DNA of 64,000 nt from Oxobacter pfennigii (GCF_001317355.1 NZ_LKET01000039.1:414574-478573), one strand, 5' to 3'; positions 44,737-55,418 are shown, numbered from the stretch's first letter. Notes: generated by a model not told the origin, from the letters alone. Numbers and translations: made by a program.

Positions 44737-47055
44737 ATGAAAATAGGTTACATCGATCATTCATTTCATAAAAAAACTCTATCATCACAATTTTTTGTGG
44801 ATATTCTTCAGAGGAATGGTTTAACTGTGGAATATATATGGGATGATTCGTGGAAGGGGGGGAGACCAATTGTTTTAGATGACCTTATTGATAAATACGA
44901 TGCCTTTGTTTTCCATCAATTATCGGCAACAGCTTCTAAACCTTATTATCAAATGCCGGTTAATATAACTTACCTGCCTATGCTTGATTCATTTGGGAAT
45001 GATCAATTACTTCATCATAATCGCTGGTTTTGGAAAGATTATTCGGGAGTTAAATTTTTATGTTTTTCAAAAGCTTTACATTATGCAGCTTTGAGTCATG
45101 GATTAGCAAGTAAATATGTTAAGTATTTTCCAGAACCTTTTAAATTTGCATATGGACCTACTAATGGTGACTTAAAAGGTTTTTTTTGGCAAAGGATGCC
45201 TGATAATATAAATTGGGAAACTTTAAAATTACTAATTAGTAATGCTAATTTTTCATCAATACATATACACATGGCAACTGATCCAGGGTTTAAGCCTTTC
45301 TATCCAAGTAAAAAAGATATAGCGAAATATAATATAACTTTTTCAGATTGGTTTGATAATAAGGATGAATATTATAAAAAAATTCTTGATGCACAGGTTT
45401 ATTTTGCGCCGCGGCCTTCTGAAGGAATAGGTATGGCATTTCTAGAAGCAATGGCGATGGGAAGATGCGTTGTATCACCTGATTATGGTACTATGAACGA
45501 ATATATCTTAAATGGGGTTAACGGATTATTATATGATTTGAAGAATCTAAAACCATTAAATTTTAGCGATATAGATAAAATAAGTTCAATGGCACGACTT
45601 AGTATAGAGAAAGGTTATGAAGACTGGAAAAAAGAAGAAGAAAAAATAATTGATTTTATAATCCAACCGAGAGATAAAGTTTACTTGAAATATTATCAAA
45701 ATGGGGCTAATTATGATGAGTTAGCCTTAAGTAGTACTGTGAACTCCAATACCATTCATGAAAAAACAAATATAACGGAAATAGATAAATCTTTTAGAAG
45801 ACTAAAGCGATATATTGGTAACAGTAAAATGGGTTTAATAATAATGCCAATATGGGATAAATATAAAAAGATAAAAAAAAGGCACGTCAACGCATTTACT
45901 TTTAATGAAAATGAGCGTTCTGCTTCTAAATTAGAGTTTGTATCTGATACACCTATTGTAGTTTCTCTGGGGTCGATTTGTGGCAGATATCTGCAGGTAA
46001 GTGTGGATAAAAATAACAATTGTATCCAAGGGGGATTAAGGTTAAAAGGGAAATATAAAACCTCATATACAAATAAACCGCTAGTTACTATAATTACAGT
46101 TGTATTTAATAGAAAAAATAAAATTGAACGAGCTATTAAATCTGTTTTAAACCAAACGTATGATAATATAGAATATGTGATTGTAGATGGAGGCAGTACA
46201 GACGGAACATTAGATGTAATAAAGAACTATGAAGACACTATAGATTATTATGTTTCGGAACCGGACGAGGGTATATATAATGCAATTAATAAAGGTTTGG
46301 CATTAAGTTTCGGAGATTATATTGGTATTTTGAATTCTGATGATTGGTATACAGAGGATGCAGTAGAGTTTTCTATTAAAGAGATATTAAATAGCAGTGC
46401 TGATTATTCTGGAGCAGAGGAATATGTTATAAACGAAGATGGAAGTTTAATAGGCATTTACGAACTGAAGCATTTTGATGAGGTAGCACTTTTTGCCCAA
46501 AACCCATGTAATCATGGTACAATGTTTATTAGTAGGTGTGCATATGAAGTAATAGGTCATTATGATGAAAGTTATAGAATAGCAGCTGACTTTAAGATGC
46601 AATTATTGCTCGTTACAAATAAAAATCTTAAAGGTTGTATGATAAAAAAACCAATTCATTATTATGAATCTGCTGGTTTATCCAGTATTGAACGTGAAAA
46701 TACATTAAAAGAAGTGGCACTTATTTTAAAAGAATTTCATACCACACTCACTGATGAGCAAATTAAATCATTAGTAGAGTTTATGCATGAATTTAAGTTA
46801 GGCGATGTAATAATAAAAAATTTAGAAAGTATTATCCAAAACGATATTTATACTGTAGAGCAAAAAAAGTATCTATTAGATAAAATGAGACATTTTGGTT
46901 ATGTTACTTCAGATATTTTAGGTCATTTTATCGATGATAACAATAATATTGATATAAAATCAAAATTAGGAAATTTGACGATTAAGAAAATACTGAAGTA
47001 TGTTTTGCCGTATGGTATTGTTGAAATGTATAAGAAATCTAGGATATTAAGGTAG
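44737..47055 (+). CDS. Bifunctional glycosyltransferase (GT4-like + GT2) with C-terminal LPY motif
   Basis: A 772-residue two-domain enzyme. Residues 1-~310 are a GT-B-like half ('IDHSFHKKTLSSQFF', 'APRPSEGIGMAFLEAMAMGR', donor-site Glu present). Residues ~445-660 are a GT2/GT-A domain: 'VTIITVVFNRKNKIERAIKS', 'VDGGSTDGTLDVI', 'ILNSDDWYTEDA' with the DxD-like metal site, 'NHGTMFISRCAYEVIG'. The last 26 residues, 'IKKILKYVLPYGIVEMYKK', carry the shared motif. It probably adds two consecutive sugars. It lies between two other glycosyltransferase genes. No membrane segments. Confidence 0.9.
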   Translation: MKIGYIDHSFHKKTLSSQFFVDILQRNGLTVEYIWDDSWKGGRPIVLDDLIDKYDAFVFHQLSATASKPYYQMPVNITYLPMLDSFGNDQLLHHNRWFWKDYSGVKFLCFSKALHYAALSHGLASKYVKYFPEPFKFAYGPTNGDLKGFFWQRMPDNINWETLKLLISNANFSSIHIHMATDPGFKPFYPSKKDIAKYNITFSDWFDNKDEYYKKILDAQVYFAPRPSEGIGMAFLEAMAMGRCVVSPDYGTMNEYILNGVNGLLYDLKNLKPLNFSDIDKISSMARLSIEKGYEDWKKEEEKIIDFIIQPRDKVYLKYYQNGANYDELALSSTVNSNTIHEKTNITEIDKSFRRLKRYIGNSKMGLIIMPIWDKYKKIKKRHVNAFTFNENERSASKLEFVSDTPIVVSLGSICGRYLQVSVDKNNNCIQGGLRLKGKYKTSYTNKPLVTIITVVFNRKNKIERAIKSVLNQTYDNIEYVIVDGGSTDGTLDVIKNYEDTIDYYVSEPDEGIYNAINKGLALSFGDYIGILNSDDWYTEDAVEFSIKEILNSSADYSGAEEYVINEDGSLIGIYELKHFDEVALFAQNPCNHGTMFISRCAYEVIGHYDESYRIAADFKMQLLLVTNKNLKGCMIKKPIHYYESAGLSSIERENTLKEVALILKEFHTTLTDEQIKSLVEFMHEFKLGDVIIKNLESIIQNDIYTVEQKKYLLDKMRHFGYVTSDILGHFIDDNNNIDIKSKLGNLTIKKILKYVLPYGIVEMYKKSRILR

Positions 47056-47093
47056 GCAGGTCTATACAGTCGGGTTAGAAGGTGCAAAAAAAA

Positions 47094-47966
47094 ATGAATG
47101 TTAGCAATGTACAAAAATCTATCGTTTCTATAATCACCCCATCGTATAATCAGGCAAAATATATACAGAGGACTATAGAAAGTGTTCTATGTCAAAATTA
47201 TAATGGTATTGAATATATAGTAGTTGACGGCAGTTCAACTGATAATACATTAAATATACTTAAGAGTTATAATTCAAAACTTAAATATGTATCAGAAACA
47301 GATAATGGACAAGCAAATGCTGTGAATAAAGGTATAAAAATTGCTAATGGTGATATTATTGGTTGGTTGAATTCAGATGATACTTATATGCCGGATACTA
47401 TAAAGAAAGTTGTAGAATTTTTTAATACTAATAATTATGATGTTATTTACGGTAATGCATATTTTATCGATATTTATGATAAAGTTACAGGAGAATATCC
47501 AACTGAATCTTTCGATTATAAAAGATTGGCTGATAGATGTTATATTTGTCAACCAACTGTTTTTTTTAGAAAGTCAGTTATAGAGGATATAGGATATCTT
47601 GACGAGTCATTGCATTTATGCCTGGATTATGAACTATGGATACGCATGGGTAAAAAATATAAGTTTGCTTATTTAAATGATATACTTGCATCTTCAAGAA
47701 TATATCCTGAAAATAAGACGTTGAGTAGACATTGTGAGGTATACGCAGAAGCACAAAAAATATTGTATGAACATTATGGATATATACCTTTGAGCTGGAT
47801 TAAATCAAAGATTTTTTATGATAATCCTGATTACAGTAATAAAAAAGTAATTTATGAATCTTTAAAGCAGCTAATAAAACAAAATTATAAAAACCCATCA
47901 ATAATTGTAAATGAGTTATATAAAGCATTTGTAAGGCAAATACAGGGTAAAGTGAGATGGAGATAG
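47094..47966 (+). CDS. GT2 glycosyltransferase
   Basis: A 290-residue GT-A enzyme, WcaA-like: '[20 protein letters not shown]', '[14 protein letters not shown]', '[14 protein letters not shown]' and '[15 protein letters not shown]' carry the nucleotide and DxD-type metal sites; '[15 protein letters not shown]' and '[14 protein letters not shown]' are acceptor-side motifs. Start: ATG 47094, preceded by AGAAGGTG; the GTG at 47082 lies inside that site. Followed 10 bases later by gmd. It may use GDP-fucose or another donor from the neighbouring genes, which is guesswork from position. Confidence 0.92.
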   Translation: MNVSNVQKSIVSIITPSYNQAKYIQRTIESVLCQNYNGIEYIVVDGSSTDNTLNILKSYNSKLKYVSETDNGQANAVNKGIKIANGDIIGWLNSDDTYMPDTIKKVVEFFNTNNYDVIYGNAYFIDIYDKVTGEYPTESFDYKRLADRCYICQPTVFFRKSVIEDIGYLDESLHLCLDYELWIRMGKKYKFAYLNDILASSRIYPENKTLSRHCEVYAEAQKILYEHYGYIPLSWIKSKIFYDNPDYSNKKVIYESLKQLIKQNYKNPSIIVNELYKAFVRQIQGKVRWR

Positions 47967-47976
47967 GGGGAACAAA

Positions 47977-49056
47977 ATGAAAAAAGCACTTATAACAGGT
48001 ATAACTGGTCAAGATGGTTCTTACCTTGCGGAATTACTTATAGAAAAAGGATATGAAGTACATGGAGTAATAAGGCGTAGTTCGTCTTTTAATACAAGCA
48101 GGATTGAGCATTTATACATTGATGAGCTTATAGAAGATATGCACCAAAAGAGAAAAGTATATTTGCATTATGGAGATATGACTGATTCAACTAATATTAT
48201 ATCTCTTATCCAAAATGTAAAGCCGGATGAGATATATAATCTAGCAGCACAATCCCATGTAAAAGTATCATTTGAAACTCCCGAATATACAGCTAACGCT
48301 GATGGAATCGGTACTTTGCGAATTCTTGAAGCTGTCAGACTACTTGGGATGATAGAAAAAACTAAAATTTATCAGGCTTCCACTTCTGAATTATTTGGTT
48401 TAGTTCAGGAAGTGCCACAAAAAGAAACAACTCCTTTCTATCCAAGAAGCCCATATGGAGTTGCAAAAATGTATGGATTTTGGATTATGAAGAATTATAG
48501 AGAAGCATATAATATGTTTGCTGTGAATGGGATACTCTTTAACCATGAATCTCCACGCAGAGGTGAGACATTTGTTACCAGGAAGATTACACTAGCAGCA
48601 GCAAGGATAGTCCAAGGCAAACAGAAGAAATTGTATTTGGGTAATCTTGATTCATTAAGAGATTGGGGCCACGCGAGAGATTATGTAGAGTGTATGTGGC
48701 TTATGCTCCAGTACGATAAACCAGAAGATTTTGTGATAGCTACAGGTGAGATGCATACTGTAAGGGAATTTTGTACACTCGCTTTTGAGGAAGCGGGAAT
48801 TCAGCTTGAATGGCAAGGAAAAGGTGTAGATGAACGAGGAATAGATAAAGCTACTGGAAGAGTTATTGTAGAAGTAGATCCTAAGTATTTCAGGCCCACA
48901 GAGGTTGAACAATTACTTGGTGATCCTACGAAAGCCAGAGAATTACTGGGATGGAATCCAAGGAAAACAAGCTTTAATGATATGGTATCTGAAATGATAT
49001 GGGAAGATATGAAGCTTGTTAAAAATGAGAAATATATAAGATGCGCATTTGATTAA
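47977..49056 (+). CDS. gmd: GDP-mannose 4,6-dehydratase
   Basis: A 359-residue SDR enzyme: GDP-D-mannose to GDP-4-keto-6-deoxymannose. '[20 protein letters not shown]' is the cofactor-binding motif; '[15 protein letters not shown]', '[16 protein letters not shown]' (Thr-Ser-Glu), '[19 protein letters not shown]' (YxxxK) and '[16 protein letters not shown]' are Gmd hallmarks. Complete. AGGGGGAAC upstream. The stop overlaps the region of the fcl leader. With manC upstream and fcl downstream this gives a GDP-L-fucose branch. Confidence 0.97.
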   Translation: MKKALITGITGQDGSYLAELLIEKGYEVHGVIRRSSSFNTSRIEHLYIDELIEDMHQKRKVYLHYGDMTDSTNIISLIQNVKPDEIYNLAAQSHVKVSFETPEYTANADGIGTLRILEAVRLLGMIEKTKIYQASTSELFGLVQEVPQKETTPFYPRSPYGVAKMYGFWIMKNYREAYNMFAVNGILFNHESPRRGETFVTRKITLAAARIVQGKQKKLYLGNLDSLRDWGHARDYVECMWLMLQYDKPEDFVIATGEMHTVREFCTLAFEEAGIQLEWQGKGVDERGIDKATGRVIVEVDPKYFRPTEVEQLLGDPTKARELLGWNPRKTSFNDMVSEMIWEDMKLVKNEKYIRCAFD

Positions 49057-49078
49057 TATTATTATTGGGAGAAGTAGG

Positions 49079-50011
49079 ATGAATATTGGTAGTAAGATAT
49101 ATGTGGCCGGACATAGGGGTATGGTTGGTTCAGCAATTATAAGAAGATTAAAAATAGACGGATATAATAATATAATAAATAAGACTTCTGCTGAATTGGA
49201 TTTAAGAAGGCAATCTGAAGTCGAGGAATTCTTTGAATATGAAAAACCGGAATATGTTTTTTTAGCTGCTGCCAAGGTAGGCGGTATAGTTGCAAATAAT
49301 ATATATCCCGCGGAGTTTATTTATGACAATCTTATGATTGAAACCAATATTATTCATAGTGCATATAAATTCGAAGTCAAAAAGCTGCTTTTCCTAGGAA
49401 GTTCGTGTATATATCCAAGAAGGGCTGAACAGCCAATTAAGGAGGAATATTTGCTTGGTGGGTACCTGGAAAAAACTAATGAGGCTTATGCCATAGCGAA
49501 AATTTCTGGTCTTAAAATGTGTGAATATTATAATAAGCAGTATGGGACTGATTTTATAAGCGTAATGCCGACTAATCTATATGGACCCAATGACAATTAT
49601 GACCTGCAAACATCTCACGTCCTTCCTGCTTTAATTAGAAAATTCTATGAAGCTAAGTTCAATAAAAGCAAATATGTAGAAATATGGGGCAGTGGAACTC
49701 CTAAAAGGGAATTTTTACATGTTGATGATCTGACAGATGCATGTTTATTTTTGATGCAAAATTATTCAGGTAGTGAAACAGTAAATATAGGTGTGGGTAA
49801 TGACATATCAATAAATGAATTGGCGCTGCTTATTTCAGATGTTGTTGGTTTTACGGGTAAAATAGCATATGACAGGACGAAACCTGATGGGACACCAAGA
49901 AAATTATTGGATGTTTCTAAATTGAATAATCTTGGATGGAAAGCTAGCATCGATTTAAGAACAGGTATCAAAATGACCTATAAAGATTATATAAGTAATC
50001 TATATGTGTGA
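49079..50011 (+). CDS. fcl: GDP-L-fucose synthase
   Basis: A 310-residue SDR epimerase-reductase: GDP-4-keto-6-deoxymannose to GDP-L-fucose. '[20 protein letters not shown]' is the NADPH site; '[20 protein letters not shown]' gives the Ser-Cys catalytic region, '[20 protein letters not shown]' the YxxxK, and '[20 protein letters not shown]' the substrate loop. ATG 49079 is chosen (GGGAG upstream); the earlier in-frame start at 49049 would overlap gmd. Completes a GDP-L-fucose pathway with manC and gmd. It is followed by a fusion acyltransferase gene. Confidence 0.97.
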   Translation: MNIGSKIYVAGHRGMVGSAIIRRLKIDGYNNIINKTSAELDLRRQSEVEEFFEYEKPEYVFLAAAKVGGIVANNIYPAEFIYDNLMIETNIIHSAYKFEVKKLLFLGSSCIYPRRAEQPIKEEYLLGGYLEKTNEAYAIAKISGLKMCEYYNKQYGTDFISVMPTNLYGPNDNYDLQTSHVLPALIRKFYEAKFNKSKYVEIWGSGTPKREFLHVDDLTDACLFLMQNYSGSETVNIGVGNDISINELALLISDVVGFTGKIAYDRTKPDGTPRKLLDVSKLNNLGWKASIDLRTGIKMTYKDYISNLYV

Positions 50012-50110
50012 TTTCGCTAAATATTCGAAGATAATATTTTTATCAAATAAAAGTGCTTGATAATTAATGTTGATATAAAACGATTTATAATTTTTCTGGA
50101 GTTGAGTGTT

Positions 50111-53014
50111 GTGGAATTAATTAACAAAAGAAATAGCTTGATCGATATTATTAGAGGTTTTGCTATTATAAATATCATCTTAATTCATACAGTTTGGTGG
50201 AGTGGGCAAATGTACATTCCTTATGACTTAATTAGAGATATCGCATTGCTAATTGATATACCCCTATTTATTTTTTTATCAGGTTGGTCAGTTAGTTATA
50301 AGGAATATAAGTTTAGTGATATTGTTAAAAGAATAATATCAAATTATATACCATATGTGATTATGATATTTTTTCTAATAGCTCTTCTTTTTTTATTTGA
50401 TAAGGTTAGTGTACCTAGAGTGACTATATACAATTGGTTAACTTTAAAAAGTTTTGATTCTCTCGGATGGCATGTTGTGATGGGGAGTATGTGGTTTTTA
50501 CCAGTATATTTTGTTATCTATTCTATAACTCCAATATTTCAGAAATTAATCAAAAATAACAGCCTATTTATATTTACTATAATTATATTAATACTGATGA
50601 ATGCAATATTTACATTTACCAGTATTAATATTCAGAACTTAAATATTTACACTAATGTTACATTAAGATACTTTACTTTTTATATATTATTTTTCATTCT
50701 TGGTATGTATTTTAGTGATAAGTATATTGCTTTAAAAGAATTTCTAATTATTATACTCGGATTATTATTTATATTTCTACTTTATTTAGGCTATTATGGA
50801 AGTTTTGATGTTCAATCAAATAAATTTCCACCATCAGTTTTTTATTTAATTATTTCGTTGTTTTCAATTTTTATATCAATATATATTAAGAACTTTGAAT
50901 TACCGTGCGAAAATTTATATAAAAAGAATGTTTTTTTGAAATTTCTTAATTATAGTGGCAGAAACTCATTGACCATATATTTGTATCAAGGATTTGGAGG
51001 ATCTGTAATCTATTTATTAGCCAGCAAGCTTATACAACTAAAAGTAAGCTGGTATATAATAATGGTGCTATGTTTTATTGTAAACATTTTAGTGACATAT
51101 TTACTTACAATAATATTTACACCTATTAACAAAAACGTTAATAGATTTATTGAATTAATTTATAGTAAGAATTCATTTAAATTTATATTAATAATATTTT
51201 CAGTTTTCATTCTTGTGAATATGATAATTATAGTTTCCCCTGAGCGATATGGTGATGGATTTGAATATATATATATGCTTCAAGCATTAGAAAATCATCT
51301 CACACCTGATGTTCTCCCGCAAGATATAATGGATGCTCAGATAATATTAAATCAAAATAATATAGTACCTTATTCAGATGCTTACTCAGGTTTTTTTGAA
51401 TCATTGTCGGGAAAAATGTATTCTTATCATTTTTTCGGATATCCTTTAGTGGTTCTTCCTGTAAAGTTGGTATTAAAGTTATTTGATATTAATACTCTTA
51501 AGAGTTTTCAAATAACCAATGCTATATTCTATATTATTTCATTATGGATTACATATCTTTATACAGAATTTGATGAAAAAAAGAAGAAGATATTGGTTTT
51601 AATGCTAGCTGTAAATCCAATCATTTGGTATTTAAGATGGACTCACCCGGAAGTTGTTACATACAGCCTTATTATCATATCATTGGTAATGTTTTCAAGA
51701 AAAAAGTTAAAATTGTCTATGTTGTTTTCTGCAATAGCTTCTATGCAAAATCCTCCATTAGTAATTTTAATGGCTATATATTTAATCTTTTTTATTAAGC
51801 AATATAAAAAAGATTATAAAATTAAGGATGCAATCCTGATGATTATTTCATGTATTCCAGCAGGAATACCCAGCATTTTTTACTATTGTAATTATGCTAC
51901 TCCAAATTTAATCATGAAGGTCGGCTCCGCAGGAATTAAGTATGTGAGCATTCAAAAAATATATGATTTGTTATTTGACCTAAATATGGGCATATTTCCA
52001 TATCTGCCAATACTTTTGATATTATTTATTTATCTTTTGACAAGAAAACTATTTAAAAAAGATATATTAAGTTATATTTTTGCAGGCGGCTTACTTCTTA
52101 TGATTATTTTATCAGCACAAACATCTAATTGGAATCATGGGTGCTCCGGTTTAAATAGATATGCTGTGTGGATGATTCCTATAATTATATATTATGTAAT
52201 TCTTTATATAGATATAGAAAAATTTAAAAGTGCAGTTGCAATATCTTTAATTTTATCATGGTTTATAGTTTATCATGGTGGAGGATTTATTCCTAAATTA
52301 TCGCATGTTGAAATGTTAGCACCTGCAAAAACAATATTAAATAATATGCCTTTTATTTATTCACCGGATTATGAAATATTTGCTGAAAGAGTATTATCAA
52401 TCGGGGATACTACTTATGCAGATAAGTTTCCAATTGTTTATATTAATAATGGAAATGTTATGAAAGCATTGACAGATTATAAGGGTTTACAAAAAATGTC
52501 GAAATTGTTTGAAGTAATAGATAAAAAATATTATAATAAATTATTGCTAAAATTCAGTAAAAATCCTGATAAGGTAATGTATATTAATTTTAAGAAAAAT
52601 CAGATGTCACAGTTCACTATGAGTCCATTGCCAGATGAAGGGTTTAGATATGACCTAAATATTGAAAATATACCAACGATAATTGGGCCTAATTCAAATA
52701 TACAAATAAGTGCTAATCTAAAGAATATAAGTAATTATTTATGGGACAACAAGTTTTTAGAAAATAACAAGTATGCTATTGGTTTATCATATCATTGGCT
52801 CGATTCATATGGACAAGTCGTAATACATGATGGATTAAGAACCTATCTTGAAAGTCCTATTAAGCCAGGTGATATACAAAATATTAATATTAACATATTA
52901 ACACCCTCCAATCCAGGCAGATATATATTAGAATTCGATATGATACAGGAGAATGTTGCATGGTTTGAGGATAAAGGTTCTAATACCATTGAAATAGCTG
53001 TAGAAATAAAATGA
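50111..53014 (+). CDS. Acyltransferase-3 / GT-C-like / beta-sandwich fusion protein
   Basis: A ~967-residue membrane protein with three parts. Residues ~5-345: acyltransferase-3 (AT3) fold, with 'NSLIDIIRGFAIINIILIH' carrying the catalytic-type His and 'GSMWFLPVYFVIYS'. Residues ~355-720: a second polytopic region with 'SPERYGDGFEYIYML' in its first outer loop and 'RWTHPEVVTYSLIII', a layout like GT-C glycosyltransferases that use polyprenyl-phosphate sugars. C-terminal ~115 residues: a beta-sandwich ('YAIGLSYHWLDSYGQVV', 'GRYILEFDMIQENVAWF') seen on glycan enzymes. Start GTG 50111 is set by GGAG; a TTG at 50057 is less likely. Very AT-rich gene. Confidence 0.85.
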   Translation: MELINKRNSLIDIIRGFAIINIILIHTVWWSGQMYIPYDLIRDIALLIDIPLFIFLSGWSVSYKEYKFSDIVKRIISNYIPYVIMIFFLIALLFLFDKVSVPRVTIYNWLTLKSFDSLGWHVVMGSMWFLPVYFVIYSITPIFQKLIKNNSLFIFTIIILILMNAIFTFTSINIQNLNIYTNVTLRYFTFYILFFILGMYFSDKYIALKEFLIIILGLLFIFLLYLGYYGSFDVQSNKFPPSVFYLIISLFSIFISIYIKNFELPCENLYKKNVFLKFLNYSGRNSLTIYLYQGFGGSVIYLLASKLIQLKVSWYIIMVLCFIVNILVTYLLTIIFTPINKNVNRFIELIYSKNSFKFILIIFSVFILVNMIIIVSPERYGDGFEYIYMLQALENHLTPDVLPQDIMDAQIILNQNNIVPYSDAYSGFFESLSGKMYSYHFFGYPLVVLPVKLVLKLFDINTLKSFQITNAIFYIISLWITYLYTEFDEKKKKILVLMLAVNPIIWYLRWTHPEVVTYSLIIISLVMFSRKKLKLSMLFSAIASMQNPPLVILMAIYLIFFIKQYKKDYKIKDAILMIISCIPAGIPSIFYYCNYATPNLIMKVGSAGIKYVSIQKIYDLLFDLNMGIFPYLPILLILFIYLLTRKLFKKDILSYIFAGGLLLMIILSAQTSNWNHGCSGLNRYAVWMIPIIIYYVILYIDIEKFKSAVAISLILSWFIVYHGGGFIPKLSHVEMLAPAKTILNNMPFIYSPDYEIFAERVLSIGDTTYADKFPIVYINNGNVMKALTDYKGLQKMSKLFEVIDKKYYNKLLLKFSKNPDKVMYINFKKNQMSQFTMSPLPDEGFRYDLNIENIPTIIGPNSNIQISANLKNISNYLWDNKFLENNKYAIGLSYHWLDSYGQVVIHDGLRTYLESPIKPGDIQNININILTPSNPGRYILEFDMIQENVAWFEDKGSNTIEIAVEIK

Positions 53015-53053
53015 TATAATTAATGTATGTAATGCTATTGTAGGAGGCCTACG

Positions 53054-53743
53054 ATGAAATATGATACTGGAATTAACAATACAGTAGAAACTAATGAAAA
53101 CATTGATTGGAATAAATTACAAGTATCCATTGCCGGTAATAACAACAGTGTTATTATAAAAACTAATAATATTGAGAGTTGTGAATTAGATGTTAAAGGA
53201 GATAACCATGAAATCATTATTTGTGAGAACTCTATCATAAAAAATCTAAGAGTGAATGTAAGGTCTTCTGATTCAATACATACAAATTGTTCAAGTCTTA
53301 AAATTAATGAAAATACTATAATAGAAAATACACAGGTTTTTTTACAAGGTGATAATACAAGAGTATCGATAGGAAAAGGAACAACGATATTAGGTTGCCT
53401 ATTTTTTGCTGTAGAATGTGATAGTAATATAAGTATTGGTGAAGAATGCATGCTTTCTTGGGGAATAGAAATAAGAACAAGCGATTGGCATTCTATATAT
53501 GATATTGAAACTAACGAAAGGATTAATATGCAAAAGTCAGTTTATTTACATAACAGAGTTTGGATTGGGTCATATGCAGTAATCTTGAAGGGAGTAAATA
53601 TAGATAGCGATAGTATTGTTGGTACACATTCAATAGTGACAAAATCGGTACCCTCTAACTGTATTGTGGCAGGTAATCCAGCAAAAATAATAAGGGAAAA
53701 TGTACGCTGGGGTAGAGAAGACTATATTCATAAAAACAAATAA
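53054..53743 (+). CDS. Hexapeptide (left-handed beta-helix) acyltransferase
   Basis: A 229-residue protein. The N-terminal half is an unusual Asn/Ile-rich beta-repeat region ('NNNSVIIKTNNIES', 'DNHEIIICENSI'), perhaps an extended helix. The C-terminal half is a typical acetyltransferase LbH: 'ISIGEECMLSWGIEIRTSDW', 'SVYLHNRVWIGSYAVILKGV', 'VAGNPAKIIRENVRW'. The His in 'SDWHSIYD' is the usual catalytic base. Probably O- or N-acetylates a sugar nucleotide or lipid-linked glycan. AGGAGG is 7 bases before the ATG. Confidence 0.92.
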   Translation: MKYDTGINNTVETNENIDWNKLQVSIAGNNNSVIIKTNNIESCELDVKGDNHEIIICENSIIKNLRVNVRSSDSIHTNCSSLKINENTIIENTQVFLQGDNTRVSIGKGTTILGCLFFAVECDSNISIGEECMLSWGIEIRTSDWHSIYDIETNERINMQKSVYLHNRVWIGSYAVILKGVNIDSDSIVGTHSIVTKSVPSNCIVAGNPAKIIRENVRWGREDYIHKNK

Positions 53744-53853
53744 GCATATTAGTGAGACAAATTCGTTTTAAATATGATACTATTATATTTCGAATATAAT
53801 GAAATTCTATCTGTGTATATGTTATTAGATGTTTTAAGAAGGGATGCAGCATA

Positions 53854-54516
53854 ATGGGTGTTATTAATGTAGACATGCATATTCATACTATAGACTCTAA
53901 AGATAGTTTGTGTAGCTATGAATCAATTTTAAAAGTATGTAAAAAAAGAAATATTGATTGCATTGCTATATGTGATCATGATTCTATAAGAGGTGCCCAA
54001 ATTATTTCAAATATGAACACCGAGATTAAAATAATTATTGGTGAAGAGATAAATACTGCACAGGGTGAAATAATAGGGTTGTTTCTTAAACAGTGGATTG
54101 AACCTAATATGGATGTATTCAATACAATAAAAAAAATTCGAGAGCAAAATGGAATAGTATATATTCCTCATCCATTTGATAGGCTTAGAAAAAAGAGGCT
54201 AAAACCCGATGTTCTATATGATGTGTGTGAACTTTCAGATATAATCGAAGTCTTTAATTCGAGAAATGTATATAATGAAGATAACATTAAAGCATTTGAA
54301 TTTGCACAGAGTAAAGAAATTTTGAAAGGTTTGGGAAGTGATGCTCATACACCGTTCGAAATAGGCAATTCTTATATAAAAATGCAGGATTTTAACTCCC
54401 CAGAGGAATTCCTTACTAGTTTATCGAATGCACAGTATATCACAAAGAAAAGTCCATTGTTCGTTCATTTTATAACTAAAATTGTGAAGCATTATAACAG
54501 ATGGAGGACACGTTGA
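53854..54516 (+). CDS. PHP-domain metal-dependent phosphoesterase
   Basis: A 220-residue PHP protein. Metal-binding motifs are complete: 'VDMHIHTIDSKDS' (motif 1), 'AICDHDSIRGA' (motif 2), 'GEEINTAQGEI', 'IPHPFDRLRK' (motif 3), 'GSDAHTPFEIG' (motif 4). PHP domains hydrolyse phosphate esters. Its stop (TGA) overlaps the ATG of the next gene, a UbiA-type phosphoribosyl transferase, as TGATG. This tight coupling suggests it removes the 5-phosphate from a polyprenyl-phospho-ribose product, a role filled by another family in mycobacteria. That is inference. Confidence 0.9.
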   Translation: MGVINVDMHIHTIDSKDSLCSYESILKVCKKRNIDCIAICDHDSIRGAQIISNMNTEIKIIIGEEINTAQGEIIGLFLKQWIEPNMDVFNTIKKIREQNGIVYIPHPFDRLRKKRLKPDVLYDVCELSDIIEVFNSRNVYNEDNIKAFEFAQSKEILKGLGSDAHTPFEIGNSYIKMQDFNSPEEFLTSLSNAQYITKKSPLFVHFITKIVKHYNRWRTR

Positions 54517-55418
54517 TGAATTTGAAATATATACATGTAGAAGAAAAAGTAAACATAATTAATGAAGTTTTTAAGCTTTGTAGGATAAAGCAATGGATAA
54601 AAAACGGATTTGTTGCGGCTGCAATAATTTTTTCAGGTAACTTTTTCAATATTAAGCTTTTATTTTCTACTTTTTTAACTTTTTTTATGTTTAGTTTCAT
54701 ATCTTCTTGTGTGTATATATTAAATGATATTGTAGATGTGAACGAGGATAAAAGACATCCTGAAAAAAGAAAAAGACCTATTGCAAAAGGAACGATATCT
54801 GTGAGTGTAGCAATAGTAATACTTTTATGTTTATTTATCTCTTCGATTGTTTTTTCTTACTTTATCAATGTTAGATTAACTGTGATACTTATCATATATT
54901 TTCTGATTAATATTGCATACTCATTTAAGTTAAAAAATATTATGATTGTTGATGTAATGACTATAGCCATAGGGTTTATTTTGAGAGTTGTATCAGGTGC
55001 AATTGTCATTGATGTAAGATTATCCTACTGGCTCTTGATATGTACTGCCTTAGTCTCTTTATATTTAGGTTTTGCTAAAAGAAAAAATGAGTTGATTGTC
55101 ATGAGGGAAAAAGCAGGCATACATCGTACTATACTTTCTAAATATACCATTGAGTATTTAGATAAGATACTTATAATTGTAATGACACTTACTATAATAA
55201 CATATGCGCTTTATGTAATTAATGGTACTGATTATAAAGGTATGATTTTGACTGTACCCTTTGTACTATATGGTACATTTAGATATGAATATTTGATAAT
55301 GAATAAAAACTTTGGAGGAAGTCCGGAAGATATTTTTATCGAGGACAAACCCTTTTTAATTAATATTATTGCTTGGGTTATAGTTTCAGTAATATCTATT
55401 TACTTTGTCAAGATGTAA
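54516..55418 (+). CDS. UbiA-family prenyltransferase, decaprenyl-phosphate phosphoribosyltransferase-like
   Basis: A ~300-residue membrane protein with eight or nine helices. Diagnostic of the UbiA superfamily: 'NDIVDVNEDKRHPEKRKRP' (NDxxD plus DxxR-type spacing) and 'YSFKLKNIMIVDVMTI' (second Asp motif). 'RIKQWIKNGFVAAAIIFSG' and 'KRPIAKGTIS' match the DPPR-synthase subgroup (mycobacterial Rv3806c), which attaches phosphoribose from PRPP to polyprenyl phosphate. ATG 54516 follows GGAGG with an 8-base spacer; the ATG at 54501 precedes that site. Partners: PHP protein upstream and SMR protein downstream. Confidence 0.85.
   Translation: MNLKYIHVEEKVNIINEVFKLCRIKQWIKNGFVAAAIIFSGNFFNIKLLFSTFLTFFMFSFISSCVYILNDIVDVNEDKRHPEKRKRPIAKGTISVSVAIVILLCLFISSIVFSYFINVRLTVILIIYFLINIAYSFKLKNIMIVDVMTIAIGFILRVVSGAIVIDVRLSYWLLICTALVSLYLGFAKRKNELIVMREKAGIHRTILSKYTIEYLDKILIIVMTLTIITYALYVINGTDYKGMILTVPFVLYGTFRYEYLIMNKNFGGSPEDIFIEDKPFLINIIAWVIVSVISIYFVKM

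Noticed and set aside
50057-50110. TTG start 18 codons upstream for the AT3 fusion
   Set aside because: No ribosome site before it, whereas GGAG precedes the GTG at 50111, which gives the usual AT3 N-terminus.
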